Shown piece after piece: positions 16,609 through 25,504 of a DNA stretch of 39,098 nucleotides. The translations under genes were made by a program, and so were the position numbers. A model generated the notes under the pieces. It was not told the origin of the DNA, made no database searches, and worked only from the letters and a program-made list of their open reading frames with translations. The stretch is from the NCBI GenBank assembly GCA_002747395.1, contig PDPE01000012.1, forward strand, positions 1-39,098, read 5' to 3'. Source of the stretch: Pseudomonadota bacterium. GTDB taxonomy: Bacteria; Pseudomonadota; Gammaproteobacteria; Pseudomonadales; Oleiphilaceae. The stretch's first letter is position 1; the number at the start of each line of letters is the position of its first letter.

Positions 16609-18291
16609 ATGGCAGAAATCGGTAAAACAGCTCACGCAAACCTGGAGTCCATGTACCGGGTTTTTACTGTTCCGGAAGCGCCAGACTCGACACTCGGGCA
16701 AATAGAGCATTTTATTTCGCAAAATCTTGCCGGCTTTTTGCAAGAACACATTGTGGCCGTCGAAAAAGACCTGACCGAAGTCGAAAAAGATTTTGCTGAC
16801 TCCCGCATTCCGGAAAAGCCCATTTTCGTATCGGAACAGGCCCGGTTTTTGCTTGACAAGGTGGTTGCCCAATCGGTTCACACTTCTGCGCCAAGCTTTG
16901 TCGGCCATATGGCATCAGCCATCCCGCACTTTATGCTGCCCCTGTCAAAGATCATGATTGCCCTGAATCAAAATCTTGTAAAAACCGAGACGTCAAAAGC
17001 CTTTACGCCACTTGAACGACAAGTACTGGGGATGTTACACCGGCTTGTTTACCAGCAGGATAGCGACTTCTATCGCACCTGGATGCATGATTCTGTCAAC
17101 GCGCTCGGGTGCATGAGCTCGGGCGGCACAATCGCAAATATTACTGCACTATGGGTTGCCCGCAACCTTGCCTTTCCGGCAGAAGCCAATTTCAAGGGTG
17201 TCAACCGTGAAGGCCTGTTCAGGGCCATGCAGTATTACGGGTATCAGGGTGCGGCTGTACTGATTTCAGAGCGAGGCCACTACTCCCTGAAAAAAGCCGC
17301 GGATGTTCTGGGCATTGGCCATGACTTTATCATTCCCGTTGCCACGACAGACAATAACAAAATGGATATCGATGCACTTCGCGACAAGTGCATCACCCTG
17401 AGAAAAAATCGGATCAAAGTGATGAGTATTGTCGGCATCGCTGGCACCACGGAGACGGGCAACGTTGACCCTCTCGAAGATATTGCCGACGTAGCCCGTG
17501 AGTTTAATGCGTTTTTTCATGTAGATGCCGCCTGGGGAGGGCCAACACTGTTTTCCCGCAAACACAGGCACCTGCTAAAGGGTATCGAACAGGCCGACTC
17601 GGTCACCATCGACGCACACAAGCAGCTTTATATTCCGATGGGGGCCGGTATGCTGCTTCTGAAAAACCCGGCCAGCGTAACCGCGATTGAGCACCACGCG
17701 CAATACATTATCAGGAAAGGCTCCAAAGACCTGGGCAGCACCACCCTGGAAGGTTCTCGCCCCGGCATGGCCATGCTTATCCAGTCCGGGCTGAAAGTGA
17801 TCGGGCACGAAGGCTATGAAATATTGATCGACCGGGGCATCGAAAAAGCCAGATTTTACGCCGAGCTGATCAACGGCAAACCCGATTTTGAACTCATCAG
17901 CCCTCCTGAGCTGAACATCCTGACTTACCGCTACCGCCCGGATTACGCCGCCACCGCACTTGAGCATGCGGCTCCGGACATACGGAGAAAAATCAACCTG
18001 ATTCTGGGTCGGGTCACCAAACTGATTCAAAAAACCCAGCGCGCGAGGGGCAAGGCATTTGTTTCCCGAACACGGCTGAACCCGGCAAAATACGGGGGTG
18101 ACCCCTGTGTGGTATTTCGGGTGGTTCTGGCCAACCCCCTGACCACAGACGAAATACTCAGGGATATTCTGAATGAGCAGCATGCCATCTCCCGGGAAGC
18201 CCAAATTCAACTTGAACTGGCTGACCTAAAGGCAATTTGTGATCAAATCGATGATACCGGCCCTGCACTCGGCCGACAGCAGGCAATGTAA
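16609..18291 (+). CDS. panP: PLP-dependent aspartate 1-decarboxylase (PanP-like)
   Basis: Predicted group II PLP decarboxylase. The closest match by reading is the PanP group (putative pyridoxal-dependent aspartate 1-decarboxylase), which makes beta-alanine for pantothenate and coenzyme A in Vibrio and related bacteria that lack PanD. The 560 residues include the substrate/PLP region MSSGGTIANITALWVARN, VDAAWGGP and the Schiff-base lysine K338 in TIDAHKQLYIP. Glutamate decarboxylase is the main alternative. The N-terminal extension with HTSAPSFVGHMASAIPHF is typical of the PanP group. It stands as its own unit, 133 bp after the DUF503 gene, and is followed 148 bp later by another PLP enzyme. 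Confidence 0.82.
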   Translation: MAEIGKTAHANLESMYRVFTVPEAPDSTLGQIEHFISQNLAGFLQEHIVAVEKDLTEVEKDFADSRIPEKPIFVSEQARFLLDKVVAQSVHTSAPSFVGHMASAIPHFMLPLSKIMIALNQNLVKTETSKAFTPLERQVLGMLHRLVYQQDSDFYRTWMHDSVNALGCMSSGGTIANITALWVARNLAFPAEANFKGVNREGLFRAMQYYGYQGAAVLISERGHYSLKKAADVLGIGHDFIIPVATTDNNKMDIDALRDKCITLRKNRIKVMSIVGIAGTTETGNVDPLEDIADVAREFNAFFHVDAAWGGPTLFSRKHRHLLKGIEQADSVTIDAHKQLYIPMGAGMLLLKNPASVTAIEHHAQYIIRKGSKDLGSTTLEGSRPGMAMLIQSGLKVIGHEGYEILIDRGIEKARFYAELINGKPDFELISPPELNILTYRYRPDYAATALEHAAPDIRRKINLILGRVTKLIQKTQRARGKAFVSRTRLNPAKYGGDPCVVFRVVLANPLTTDEILRDILNEQHAISREAQIQLELADLKAICDQIDDTGPALGRQQAM

Positions 18292-18439
18292 TTCCGGGTC
18301 TGTTCGCGATCTTATATTTGATTAAATACTTCCGGCAAGGTAATTTGTCGCATTCTTTCAGGTCGTTGGTGCCCGGGAGCCCGGCACCTGAAAACTCAAA
18401 ATCACACAGTATCAGCACAAAAAAGTACGAGAATCGATT

Positions 18440-19588
18440 ATGCCAACCAGTACGACACCTCAGTTTCAATCCTTTAACCCGCCAAACCGGACACTGATGG
18501 GGCCGGGTCCAACAGACATACCACCCAGAGTGACAAGCGCTCTTGCACGCCCCACCATCGGCCACCTGGATCCATTTTTTATATCCATGATGGATGAGCT
18601 GAAAAGCCTGCTTCAGTACGCCTTTCAAACCGGAAACGAGCATACTCTGGCCATATCCGCACCCGGTTCAGCCGGTATGGAAGCCTGCTTTGTCAATCTG
18701 GTCGAACCCGGCGACAAGGTGATTGTCTGTATCAATGGTGTATTCGGTCAGCGTATGTTTGAAAATGCCAAACGCTCGGGTGCCGAAGTAGTGGTGGTTG
18801 AAGTACCCTGGGGTCGGGCAGTACCCGAAGCTCAACTGCGTGAGGCTCTGCAGGCCAACCCTGACACACGGATCGTCAGTTTTGTACATGCAGAAACCTC
18901 GACTGGTGCCATGACCGACGCACAGGCACTCTGCAAACTGGCCAAAGAGTACGACTGCCTGACCATTGTTGACGCAGTCACTTCGCTGGCCGGCATCCCG
19001 GTAAAGGTCGATGAGTGGCAAATCGATGCCATTTACTCCGGAAGCCAGAAATGCCTGTCCTGTGTTCCCGGTTTATCACCCGTCAGCTTCAGTGCGCGAG
19101 CGGTGGAAAAAATCAAATCCCGTAAAACTCAGGTACAAAGCTGGTTTCTGGATCAGACATTACTTATGTCTTACTGGAGTGGAGAGGGGAAACGCGCCTA
19201 CCACCATACCGCCCCGGTAAATGCACTCTATGCCCTGCATGAAGCTCTGTTACTGATCCGGGAAGAAGGGCTTGAAAATGTCTGGCAGCGCCATGCGGAT
19301 CAACACAACAAGTTGAAGGAAGGACTGGAAAAAATGGGTCTGAGCTTTATCGTGCCCGAAGCCGAGCGCCTGCCCCAACTCAACACCATACACATCCCGG
19401 AGGGTGTCGATGATGCCAGGGTACGAAGTTACCTGCTGAACAACTACAACCTGGAAATTGGTGCCGGTCTGGGAAAATTCGCAGGGCAAGCCTGGCGAAT
19501 AGGACTTCTTGGCTACGGAGCCAGAAACGAAAACGTCGCCTTGTGTCTGAAGGCGCTTGAAGATGCAATCGAAATGGCTCGCGCCTGA
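18440..19588 (+). CDS. Class V aminotransferase, alanine/serine-glyoxylate type
   Basis: Predicted PLP aminotransferase of the AGXT/SPT family, transferring an amino group from alanine or serine to glyoxylate. The 382 residues start with the family signature [13 protein letters not shown] and contain [32 protein letters not shown] and the Schiff-base lysine K204 in [15 protein letters not shown], then [17 protein letters not shown] near the C-terminus. Which amino donor is used cannot be told from the sequence. It follows panP on the same strand with a 148-bp gap, so a shared regulator is possible but a single transcript is not shown. Confidence 0.87.
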   Translation: MPTSTTPQFQSFNPPNRTLMGPGPTDIPPRVTSALARPTIGHLDPFFISMMDELKSLLQYAFQTGNEHTLAISAPGSAGMEACFVNLVEPGDKVIVCINGVFGQRMFENAKRSGAEVVVVEVPWGRAVPEAQLREALQANPDTRIVSFVHAETSTGAMTDAQALCKLAKEYDCLTIVDAVTSLAGIPVKVDEWQIDAIYSGSQKCLSCVPGLSPVSFSARAVEKIKSRKTQVQSWFLDQTLLMSYWSGEGKRAYHHTAPVNALYALHEALLLIREEGLENVWQRHADQHNKLKEGLEKMGLSFIVPEAERLPQLNTIHIPEGVDDARVRSYLLNNYNLEIGAGLGKFAGQAWRIGLLGYGARNENVALCLKALEDAIEMARA

Positions 19589-19644
19589 CATTCAGGGCAA
19601 GGGTGTGATAATCGCATCCTGCCTGAACCAGAACCTGCTACCTG

Positions 19645-19911
19645 TCAATAAAGCGCGGCTTCGTCGTCCAGCACTTCGAAAATTATTTCCAGAAACAGTC
19701 TGTCCGCCTCACTGAGGTTTTCAGGAATACGCACAATCGTTGTCGCACTGATTTCGGCGGCAATTTTGCTTTCGGCATCGGGTTCATCCTTTAGCCTTCT
19801 GGCAATGTCCATGCACTGGCTTGCCAGAGCGGGATCTGACAATACTTTTTTGATGAATGTTCTCAATTCACCAATCATCTTCATCTGGCGACCTTCCTGG
19901 ATGCTACTCAT
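19645..19911 (-). CDS. Small hypothetical protein
   Basis: No family recognised. The 88-residue product is soluble, acidic and mostly helical, with no signal peptide or membrane segment (RTFIKKVLSDPALASQCMDIARRLKDEPDAESKIAAEI, then SEADRLFLEIIFEVLDDEAALY). A strong ribosome-binding site AAGGAG lies about 11 bases before the ATG at 19911, which supports real translation. The gene converges with the aminotransferase, and 434 bp without a recognisable gene lie on its 5' side. Confidence 0.6.
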   Translation of the reverse strand: MSSIQEGRQMKMIGELRTFIKKVLSDPALASQCMDIARRLKDEPDAESKIAAEISATTIVRIPENLSEADRLFLEIIFEVLDDEAALY

Positions 19912-20345
19912 AACGCGTTTATCTCCTTTCCTCTGGGCTGATTATCGGCAGAAACCGTTACCTTGTTTCCACTACTTTCCACTACGCTCTGTTGACTCAT
20001 TGTAACAAATACAATGCGCCATCTGATAAGGCCGGACACTCTCTTTCGGGCGACCATGGCTATGGTTATAGGCCTTATGATGATTAACATCAATCATTTT
20101 TATAGTAAAAGGTGTTTTCTTCATCAAGAACGAAAGGCTTTTTGCGCCTTTGCAAGCGATTATCATCTGGTAGTTCACTCCCTGGGCTCAGATACCAAAC
20201 CAACGGATTCTGCCTTATATCAAAACTGTATCGCAAGGTTTGAAAAAATGATAAAGTTCGGGCGTGTTGTTCACATGGCGTATATTTCCATAAGCTGACA
20301 GCCCGTTCCTACCCCGGAAAACAGGCCAGGAGTGCCGACATCCCA
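19912..20345. other. 434-bp intergenic region with an operator-like inverted repeat
   Basis: No gene is recognised here. The gap separates the small minus-strand gene from the diguanylate cyclase and should hold both promoters. An inverted repeat ATTGTA-N5-TACAAT (19999-20015) resembles a small operator. A second short one, TGATG-N5-CATCA, lies near 20078-20092. A 94-codon open frame at 20014-20298 has no ribosome site, no family features and unusual composition, and is not annotated. Confidence 0.4.
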
Positions 20346-21479
20346 ATGCGACAAAATAGAGCCACGGCTTCCACCCAAAAGTTAACGCATGACTCCTTCA
20401 CAGGCATTTCCAGTTTCCGCGATCTGGGAGAGGATCAAGAAATTCTTCAGGTATTTCAGTGGATCAGCTTTGCCGGTGTACTTATTCTTCTGGCTATCGG
20501 AACCAAATCGATCTATTCCGGGCACCCGCAGCACGGGGTAACTCTCTACCTGTTTGGTTCCATTCTTCTGGCAAACTCAATTTACTACAAACTAACCGGA
20601 AAAGAGAGCCTGTTCCGCTGTATCAGTGTCGGATTCTCAATGGCACTGGGCATCTATTTATGTGCAACCGGAGGTGAAAACAATACAGGCCCGTTGTGGC
20701 TGTACGTTTTCCCGCCGCTAATATTCTATCTGACCGGGCCCCAAACGGGAGTGGCAATATTCGCGACCTGCTTCACTTCCATCACTCTGATTTTCCACTT
20801 TCCTGAACTCCCTTTTGTCACAGCCGAATACCCCCCTGATTTCCAACTTCGTTTTCTCACATCCTTTGCTTTCGTATCCATTTTCTCATATGTACTCGAC
20901 TTATCCAGACGCAAGGTACGAAGCGACCTGATCAGGCTGGCCAAACAGTATGAAATCGCCTCCAAAACCGATGAACTGACCGGCCTTTCCAATCGACGGG
21001 AGATGATGACCCGTTTGGAAACCGAGCACCAACGCTATCAACGCTATTGCCACCATTTCTCGATTGTTCTGATCGACATTGATCACTTCAAACTGATTAA
21101 TGATACCTGTGGACACGATGCAGGTGATGAAGTTTTAAGGGGGTTTAGCCGTTTGCTGAAGTCACATTCCAGACAAATGGATGTAGTTGCCAGGTGGGGC
21201 GGCGAGGAGTTCCTTATGATGCTGCCGGAAACAACACTGGTTCAGGCTCTGGCATTGGCCGAGCGGTTAAGAAGCAGTGTCGAAAAGGAAACCTTCTCGT
21301 TCAAGAATACACAAATGGATGTTCGTATCAGTGCCGGTGTTTGCTCCATCAGCCAGACAGAAAGCCTCGAAGGCCTGCTTCGCCAGGCCGACATAAACCT
21401 GTATGAAGCGAAAAGCAAGGGCCGAAACCTGATCATCCCGATGGTTAAATCATCCCATTACTATGCGGGCACAAGGTAA
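20346..21479 (+). CDS. Membrane diguanylate cyclase (GGDEF)
   Basis: Predicted to make cyclic di-GMP from two GTP at the inner membrane. The 377-residue product has about six membrane helices (roughly 35-57, 62-83, 87-108, 113-130, 132-152, 167-187), a short helical linker, and a C-terminal GGDEF domain from about 205. The active-site loop is GGEEF (285-289), a functional variant. The product-inhibition I-site RxxD is present as RQMD (276-279), five residues before it. DIDHFKLINDTCGHDAGDEVL matches the GTP/metal-binding region. Intact motifs predict an active, feedback-inhibited cyclase. It lies upstream of a GGDEF-EAL protein. The ribosome site is weak. Confidence 0.88.
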   Translation: MRQNRATASTQKLTHDSFTGISSFRDLGEDQEILQVFQWISFAGVLILLAIGTKSIYSGHPQHGVTLYLFGSILLANSIYYKLTGKESLFRCISVGFSMALGIYLCATGGENNTGPLWLYVFPPLIFYLTGPQTGVAIFATCFTSITLIFHFPELPFVTAEYPPDFQLRFLTSFAFVSIFSYVLDLSRRKVRSDLIRLAKQYEIASKTDELTGLSNRREMMTRLETEHQRYQRYCHHFSIVLIDIDHFKLINDTCGHDAGDEVLRGFSRLLKSHSRQMDVVARWGGEEFLMMLPETTLVQALALAERLRSSVEKETFSFKNTQMDVRISAGVCSISQTESLEGLLRQADINLYEAKSKGRNLIIPMVKSSHYYAGTR

Positions 21480-21722
21480 CTGCTCACGCCCGCCCCGTTC
21501 CTCACTTGCACAGTCCGCCGAAACCGGTCATACAATTTCAAGCCAATTTATCCTGAATGAGCATTGCAGCAATGGGCAAAAACGTTTAACTTGCACGGAT
21601 AGCGAAGCCGATTTTCGAACAGGCGTCACGGAATTTGGACTTCCACCATGGCAGAATGACGAGTGTGTGCACCTATAGACCATGATCTGGCTATCGGCGT
21701 GATTCTGCTGTCGCTGCTTGTG

Positions 21723-21758
21723 ATTTCGTTTTGAATTTTTAATTTCGTCTTGAACTTT
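21723..21758 (+). repeat. Imperfect direct repeat upstream of the GGDEF-EAL gene
   Basis: ATTTCGTTTTGAATTTT (21723-21739) and ATTTCGTCTTGAACTTT (21742-21758) match at 15 of 17 positions with a period of 19 bp. They sit 20 bp before the start of the GGDEF-EAL gene in a 298-bp gap that otherwise shows nothing recognisable. They could be a regulator site or part of the leader. Confidence 0.55.
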
Positions 21759-21777
21759 CATCTTCAGGTACAACAGG

Positions 21778-24360
21778 ATGACAATGTCTGGCAACATAAG
21801 CTCTGCGCGCCCCCGGGCTGAAGATAACAATAGTGCCAGACTGTCAACAGCCTCCGATGCCGACAGGGGTTTCTTTTCATTGCGAAACCTTTACCGGTTA
21901 CTGTTACTACTGAGCGTACCACTCGCTGTTTTGGTGACAAATCTTTTGCTGGCACCCGGCCTTGAACCCTGGCTTCTGATCGCCTCGGTGGCAATCGGCT
22001 TCCTGCTTTTATTGCTGCACACCAGTATCAGTCACAGTGAACAGGCACAATCCCGACATCGTTTTCAGGTAAGAAAAGATGTTACCGACTTTGTCAATCG
22101 GTCACAGCAAAAAATGCGCTATCTGGCCAGCCAGCTTAAAGAAGAAACCCGACTCAAAAATGAGCTTGAGCAGAAGTTGATCAAACTGGAATCCGAAACC
22201 CGCCTGCGTATCGAAGAACGTACTCGCGAGCTTTCCGAAACCAATGAATTGCTCAACCAGCAAATCAAGCTCCGGCAATCCATCAGTAACGCCCTGGGAA
22301 GAAGTCAGACCCGCCTGAGCCAGGCTATTTCCGCATCGAATCTGGGCTTGTGGGATTGGGATCTGACAAGCCAAACCCTCCACCAGTCTCCCTTTAACGG
22401 AGTTTTCAACGCCAAAGAGCATTCTTCTAAAGCCTATTTTCGGCTTTTACGCGCCAAGGTACACCCTGATGACTATGCCGGTTTGCAGGAAGCAATCGGC
22501 GACTACCTGGACAACAAATCAAGCCACTTCAAGGTCAGTTACCGGGTCTTCGACGCGGAACAGGACACCTGGCTATGGATAGAGGACCAGGGCAAGGCAG
22601 TCAGTCGTGACAAATCAGGACAGGTTCTTCGCATGCTCGGAACCCGTCGTGACATCACGCAACAACGGCGCCATGAAGAACAAATGCAACTGGCCCAGTC
22701 TGTTTTTGACCAGACCAATGAGGGAATATTCGTTTTAAATCACCGTTTCGAGATGGTTTCGGTGAATCAGGCATTCAGGAAAATCACCGGTTTTGAAGAG
22801 TCTGAACTGTTGGGGAAAAAGTGGCTTGATCTCAGCCACTCTCCGCAGAAAAACAAAGTGTTCAAACAGGCCCGTTTGCAACTTGCCCAATCGGGTTATT
22901 GGGACGCGGAACTGCTGGAGCAGAGAAAAAACGGCGAATACTTTCCCGTACGCGTTCAAGTCAATACGATTCGCGTCGCCTCTGCCGGAACCAGTTATTT
23001 TGCCGGATTGATTTCCGATCAGACCAATAACAAGGAGGCCGATGAAAAACTCCGCTATTTACTGAATTACGATGAACTTACCGGCCTGGCAAACCGAACC
23101 TTGTTCAAGGATCGAATGCACAATGCCCTGGTTCGCGCAAGAGAAAGCCTGGCCAGCTTTGCCCTGCTCTATGTAGACATCGACAGATTCAAACAAATCA
23201 ACCAGAATTTTGGCCATGAACATGCGGACACCCTGCTGAAACACTTTGCCTCGCGACTTTCCGGGTCGATGAATCAGGCAGACACTATCGCTCGCCTGGG
23301 AGATGACGAGTTTGCCATTATCTTGCCCGGAAAGAATCGGGAAGACACTGGCGATTTCGCCAGGGAAATATTGCGTGAAATCACCAAACCCTATTATATA
23401 GGCAACCAGGAATTAATCATGTCATCCAGTATAGGCATTTCGACCTTTCCCGGAGATGGCAAAGAAATTCCGCAACTGATTCGTCAGGCAGGGGTGGCCG
23501 TTAGGCAGGCCAAATACCTTGGCGGAAACAACTTCCAGTTTTACACCAAAGAGCTGGTAGACAAGTCCAGGTTCATCGTCAGTATAGAAACCGACCTCAG
23601 AAACGCACTGAAAAAGGGTGAACTCGAGGTGTACTATCAACCCAAACTGAGTCTCCATAACCTGTGCATCGAGTCGGTAGAAGCTCTGGTCAGATGGAAC
23701 CACCCCGGCCGGGGTATGATTTCTCCCACCGATTTTGTCAATGTTGCGGAAGAAAGCGGGTTAATTACGGAAATCGGTGCCAATGTCATGGAGACAGCCT
23801 GCAAACAGGCGCGAACATGGTATGACCAGGGCATCGGCACCATCAATGTTGCCATCAATCTGTCCGCCTATCAATTACGGCAGAAAAACATTACCGAGCG
23901 TGTCAAATCCATGCTGACTGTGACCCACCTGCCGCCCAATCAGGTGGAACTTGAGTTGACTGAAAGCTCGATCATCGAAAATATGAAAGCTTCAGTGAGT
24001 TTGCTGGAAGAATTCAGTAAAATGGGCATGAATCTTTCCGTTGACGACTTCGGCACCGGTTATTCATCTTTCAGCTATTTGCGAAACCTGCCGGTAAACA
24101 GCCTGAAAATTGACCGTTCCTTTATCAGGAATGTCGATACCAGCGCCCGGGATGCAGCCATTTGCAAAGCCATTATCGCCCTTGCCCAGACCCTTAAATT
24201 GAAAGTGGTCGCCGAGGGTGTTGAAAACAAGGCCCAGTTTGATTTTCTAAAGACTGCAAACTGTGACGTGATACAGGGCTATTATTTATCGAAACCATTA
24301 AGCGCACCGGAAATGACGACGCTACTGCAGCAACAGGCAGCAACTGTTTCAACCTTGTGA
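21778..24360 (+). CDS. PAS-PAS-GGDEF-EAL cyclic di-GMP phosphodiesterase
   Basis: Predicted membrane-bound regulator of cyclic di-GMP, 860 residues. Two membrane helices (about 37-58 and 64-85) are followed by a coiled coil (about 100-170), a PAS domain (about 175-300), a second PAS domain (about 303-420), GGDEF (about 425-585) and EAL (about 600-850). The cyclase loop reads GDDEF (508-512) instead of GGDEF, so it may only bind GTP or be inactive. The EAL domain keeps E635 (EALVRW), the NLS and ELTES motifs, VDDFGTGYSS, KIDRSFI and AEGVE, so c-di-GMP hydrolysis is expected. The PAS domains suggest signal input by redox, light or ligand. It lies 298 bp after the active cyclase gene. Confidence 0.88.
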   Translation: MTMSGNISSARPRAEDNNSARLSTASDADRGFFSLRNLYRLLLLLSVPLAVLVTNLLLAPGLEPWLLIASVAIGFLLLLLHTSISHSEQAQSRHRFQVRKDVTDFVNRSQQKMRYLASQLKEETRLKNELEQKLIKLESETRLRIEERTRELSETNELLNQQIKLRQSISNALGRSQTRLSQAISASNLGLWDWDLTSQTLHQSPFNGVFNAKEHSSKAYFRLLRAKVHPDDYAGLQEAIGDYLDNKSSHFKVSYRVFDAEQDTWLWIEDQGKAVSRDKSGQVLRMLGTRRDITQQRRHEEQMQLAQSVFDQTNEGIFVLNHRFEMVSVNQAFRKITGFEESELLGKKWLDLSHSPQKNKVFKQARLQLAQSGYWDAELLEQRKNGEYFPVRVQVNTIRVASAGTSYFAGLISDQTNNKEADEKLRYLLNYDELTGLANRTLFKDRMHNALVRARESLASFALLYVDIDRFKQINQNFGHEHADTLLKHFASRLSGSMNQADTIARLGDDEFAIILPGKNREDTGDFAREILREITKPYYIGNQELIMSSSIGISTFPGDGKEIPQLIRQAGVAVRQAKYLGGNNFQFYTKELVDKSRFIVSIETDLRNALKKGELEVYYQPKLSLHNLCIESVEALVRWNHPGRGMISPTDFVNVAEESGLITEIGANVMETACKQARTWYDQGIGTINVAINLSAYQLRQKNITERVKSMLTVTHLPPNQVELELTESSIIENMKASVSLLEEFSKMGMNLSVDDFGTGYSSFSYLRNLPVNSLKIDRSFIRNVDTSARDAAICKAIIALAQTLKLKVVAEGVENKAQFDFLKTANCDVIQGYYLSKPLSAPEMTTLLQQQAATVSTL

Positions 24361-24406
24361 CACTGCCGCAGCGATTCACCCCCTCACCTCGTTGAAAGAG
24401 CCCAAA

Positions 24407-25369
24407 ATGTCGATACACTGGTACCCGGGACACATGCACAAGGCCAGCAAGGAAATGGCCAAAGTGCTCCCACAGGTTGATATCATCATTGAATTGCTGG
24501 ATGCGCGCCTGCCCTACAGCAGTTCCAATCCCTTCATCAAAAAACTGGCCAGCGACAAGCCTGGCATCAAACTGATGAGCAAAAGCGATCTTGCCGACCC
24601 GGAAATCACCCGGTTGTGGCAGGAGTATTTTGAACAGAGCACCAACACCAGAACCCTTGCAATCAATACCCGGCAGCCGGATCGCAGCCAGCGCATTTTC
24701 GACCTCTGCTTCAGGCTGGCTCCGCACAAGGCTGACAGGGAAAAAAATATTGTCGCCATGATCACAGGCATTCCCAATGTCGGCAAATCAACACTGATTA
24801 ACAGTCTTGCCGGGAAAAGTATCGCCAAAACAGGTAACGAGCCGGCCATTACCAAAGGCCAGCAACGTATCAGGCTCGAAAACGGCATCACACTGCTGGA
24901 TACTCCGGGAATTCTCTGGCCAAAAGTGGAAAACGAACATGGCAGCTACCGGCTTGGTGTGACAGGAGCGATCAGAGATACGGTTGTCAACTATGATGAT
25001 GTTGCGTTCTACGCTGCGGAATACCTGATGGAGCACTATCCGGCTTTGCTGGCCGAGCGCTATCACCTTGAATCGCCGCCTGCCGAACCACTGGCTCTTC
25101 TTGAGCGCATAGGTGAACAGCGGGGTTGCCTGAGGGCCGGTGGACAGGTAGACCTTGAACGTGTTTCAACCATTTTTATCAATGAACTGCGCTCGGGCAT
25201 GATAGGCGCCGTCAGCCTTGAAACACCTGCGATGATTGAGCAAGAGCTGGTTGCCGTTGCCCAACTTCAAGCAGAAAAAGAAGCAAGGAAAAAGGCAGCC
25301 ATACGCAGGAAAAAACCACAGAGGCAATCTCGACAGGCTGCCTGTGATAAAAACTGCCCACCACAATAA
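24407..25369 (+). CDS. ylqF: Circularly permuted GTPase, RbgA/YlqF family
   Basis: Ribosome-associated GTPase family, linked in Bacillus to late 50S assembly. The start MSIHWYPGHMHKASKEM is the family hallmark, so ATG 24407 is chosen over TTG 24392. The G domain is permuted: G4 comes first (LMSKSDLAD, about residue 60), then G1 GIPNVGKST (about 121) and G3 DTPGIL (about 163). A C-terminal helical domain and a basic tail (RKKAAIRRKKPQRQ) suit rRNA binding. About 320 residues, slightly longer than the Bacillus protein because of the tail. It is on the same strand 46 bp after the EAL gene, possibly sharing a transcript. Confidence 0.88.
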   Translation: MSIHWYPGHMHKASKEMAKVLPQVDIIIELLDARLPYSSSNPFIKKLASDKPGIKLMSKSDLADPEITRLWQEYFEQSTNTRTLAINTRQPDRSQRIFDLCFRLAPHKADREKNIVAMITGIPNVGKSTLINSLAGKSIAKTGNEPAITKGQQRIRLENGITLLDTPGILWPKVENEHGSYRLGVTGAIRDTVVNYDDVAFYAAEYLMEHYPALLAERYHLESPPAEPLALLERIGEQRGCLRAGGQVDLERVSTIFINELRSGMIGAVSLETPAMIEQELVAVAQLQAEKEARKKAAIRRKKPQRQSRQAACDKNCPPQ

Positions 25370-25395
25370 TCAATCAATGACAGGAAGTTGGCGTT

Positions 25396-25404
25396 TGCTA
25401 TAAT
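25396..25404 (+). promoter_or_regulatory. extended -10 promoter upstream of the DUF2059-like gene
   Basis: TGCTATAAT (25396-25404) is an extended -10 element with a perfect TATAAT, 100 bp before the ATG at 25505. No good -35 lies at the right distance, which extended -10 promoters tolerate. Confidence 0.5.
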
Positions 25405-25504
25405 GCGAAATTGTGCGTCAGGTTACTACCCAATCGTTACCCTGTAATCGTCACTATTTCATCAAACAACAAAACCGGCAGGGCTCATCTTTCCGAGGTA
25501 TATC

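Noticed and set aside
17575..18210. 211-codon minus-strand open frame opposite panP
   Set aside because: Shadow of a well-conserved PLP enzyme. No start signal or known domain.
20014..20298. 94-codon plus-strand open frame
   Set aside because: No ribosome-binding site, no recognisable domain, odd composition, and it lies where promoters are expected.
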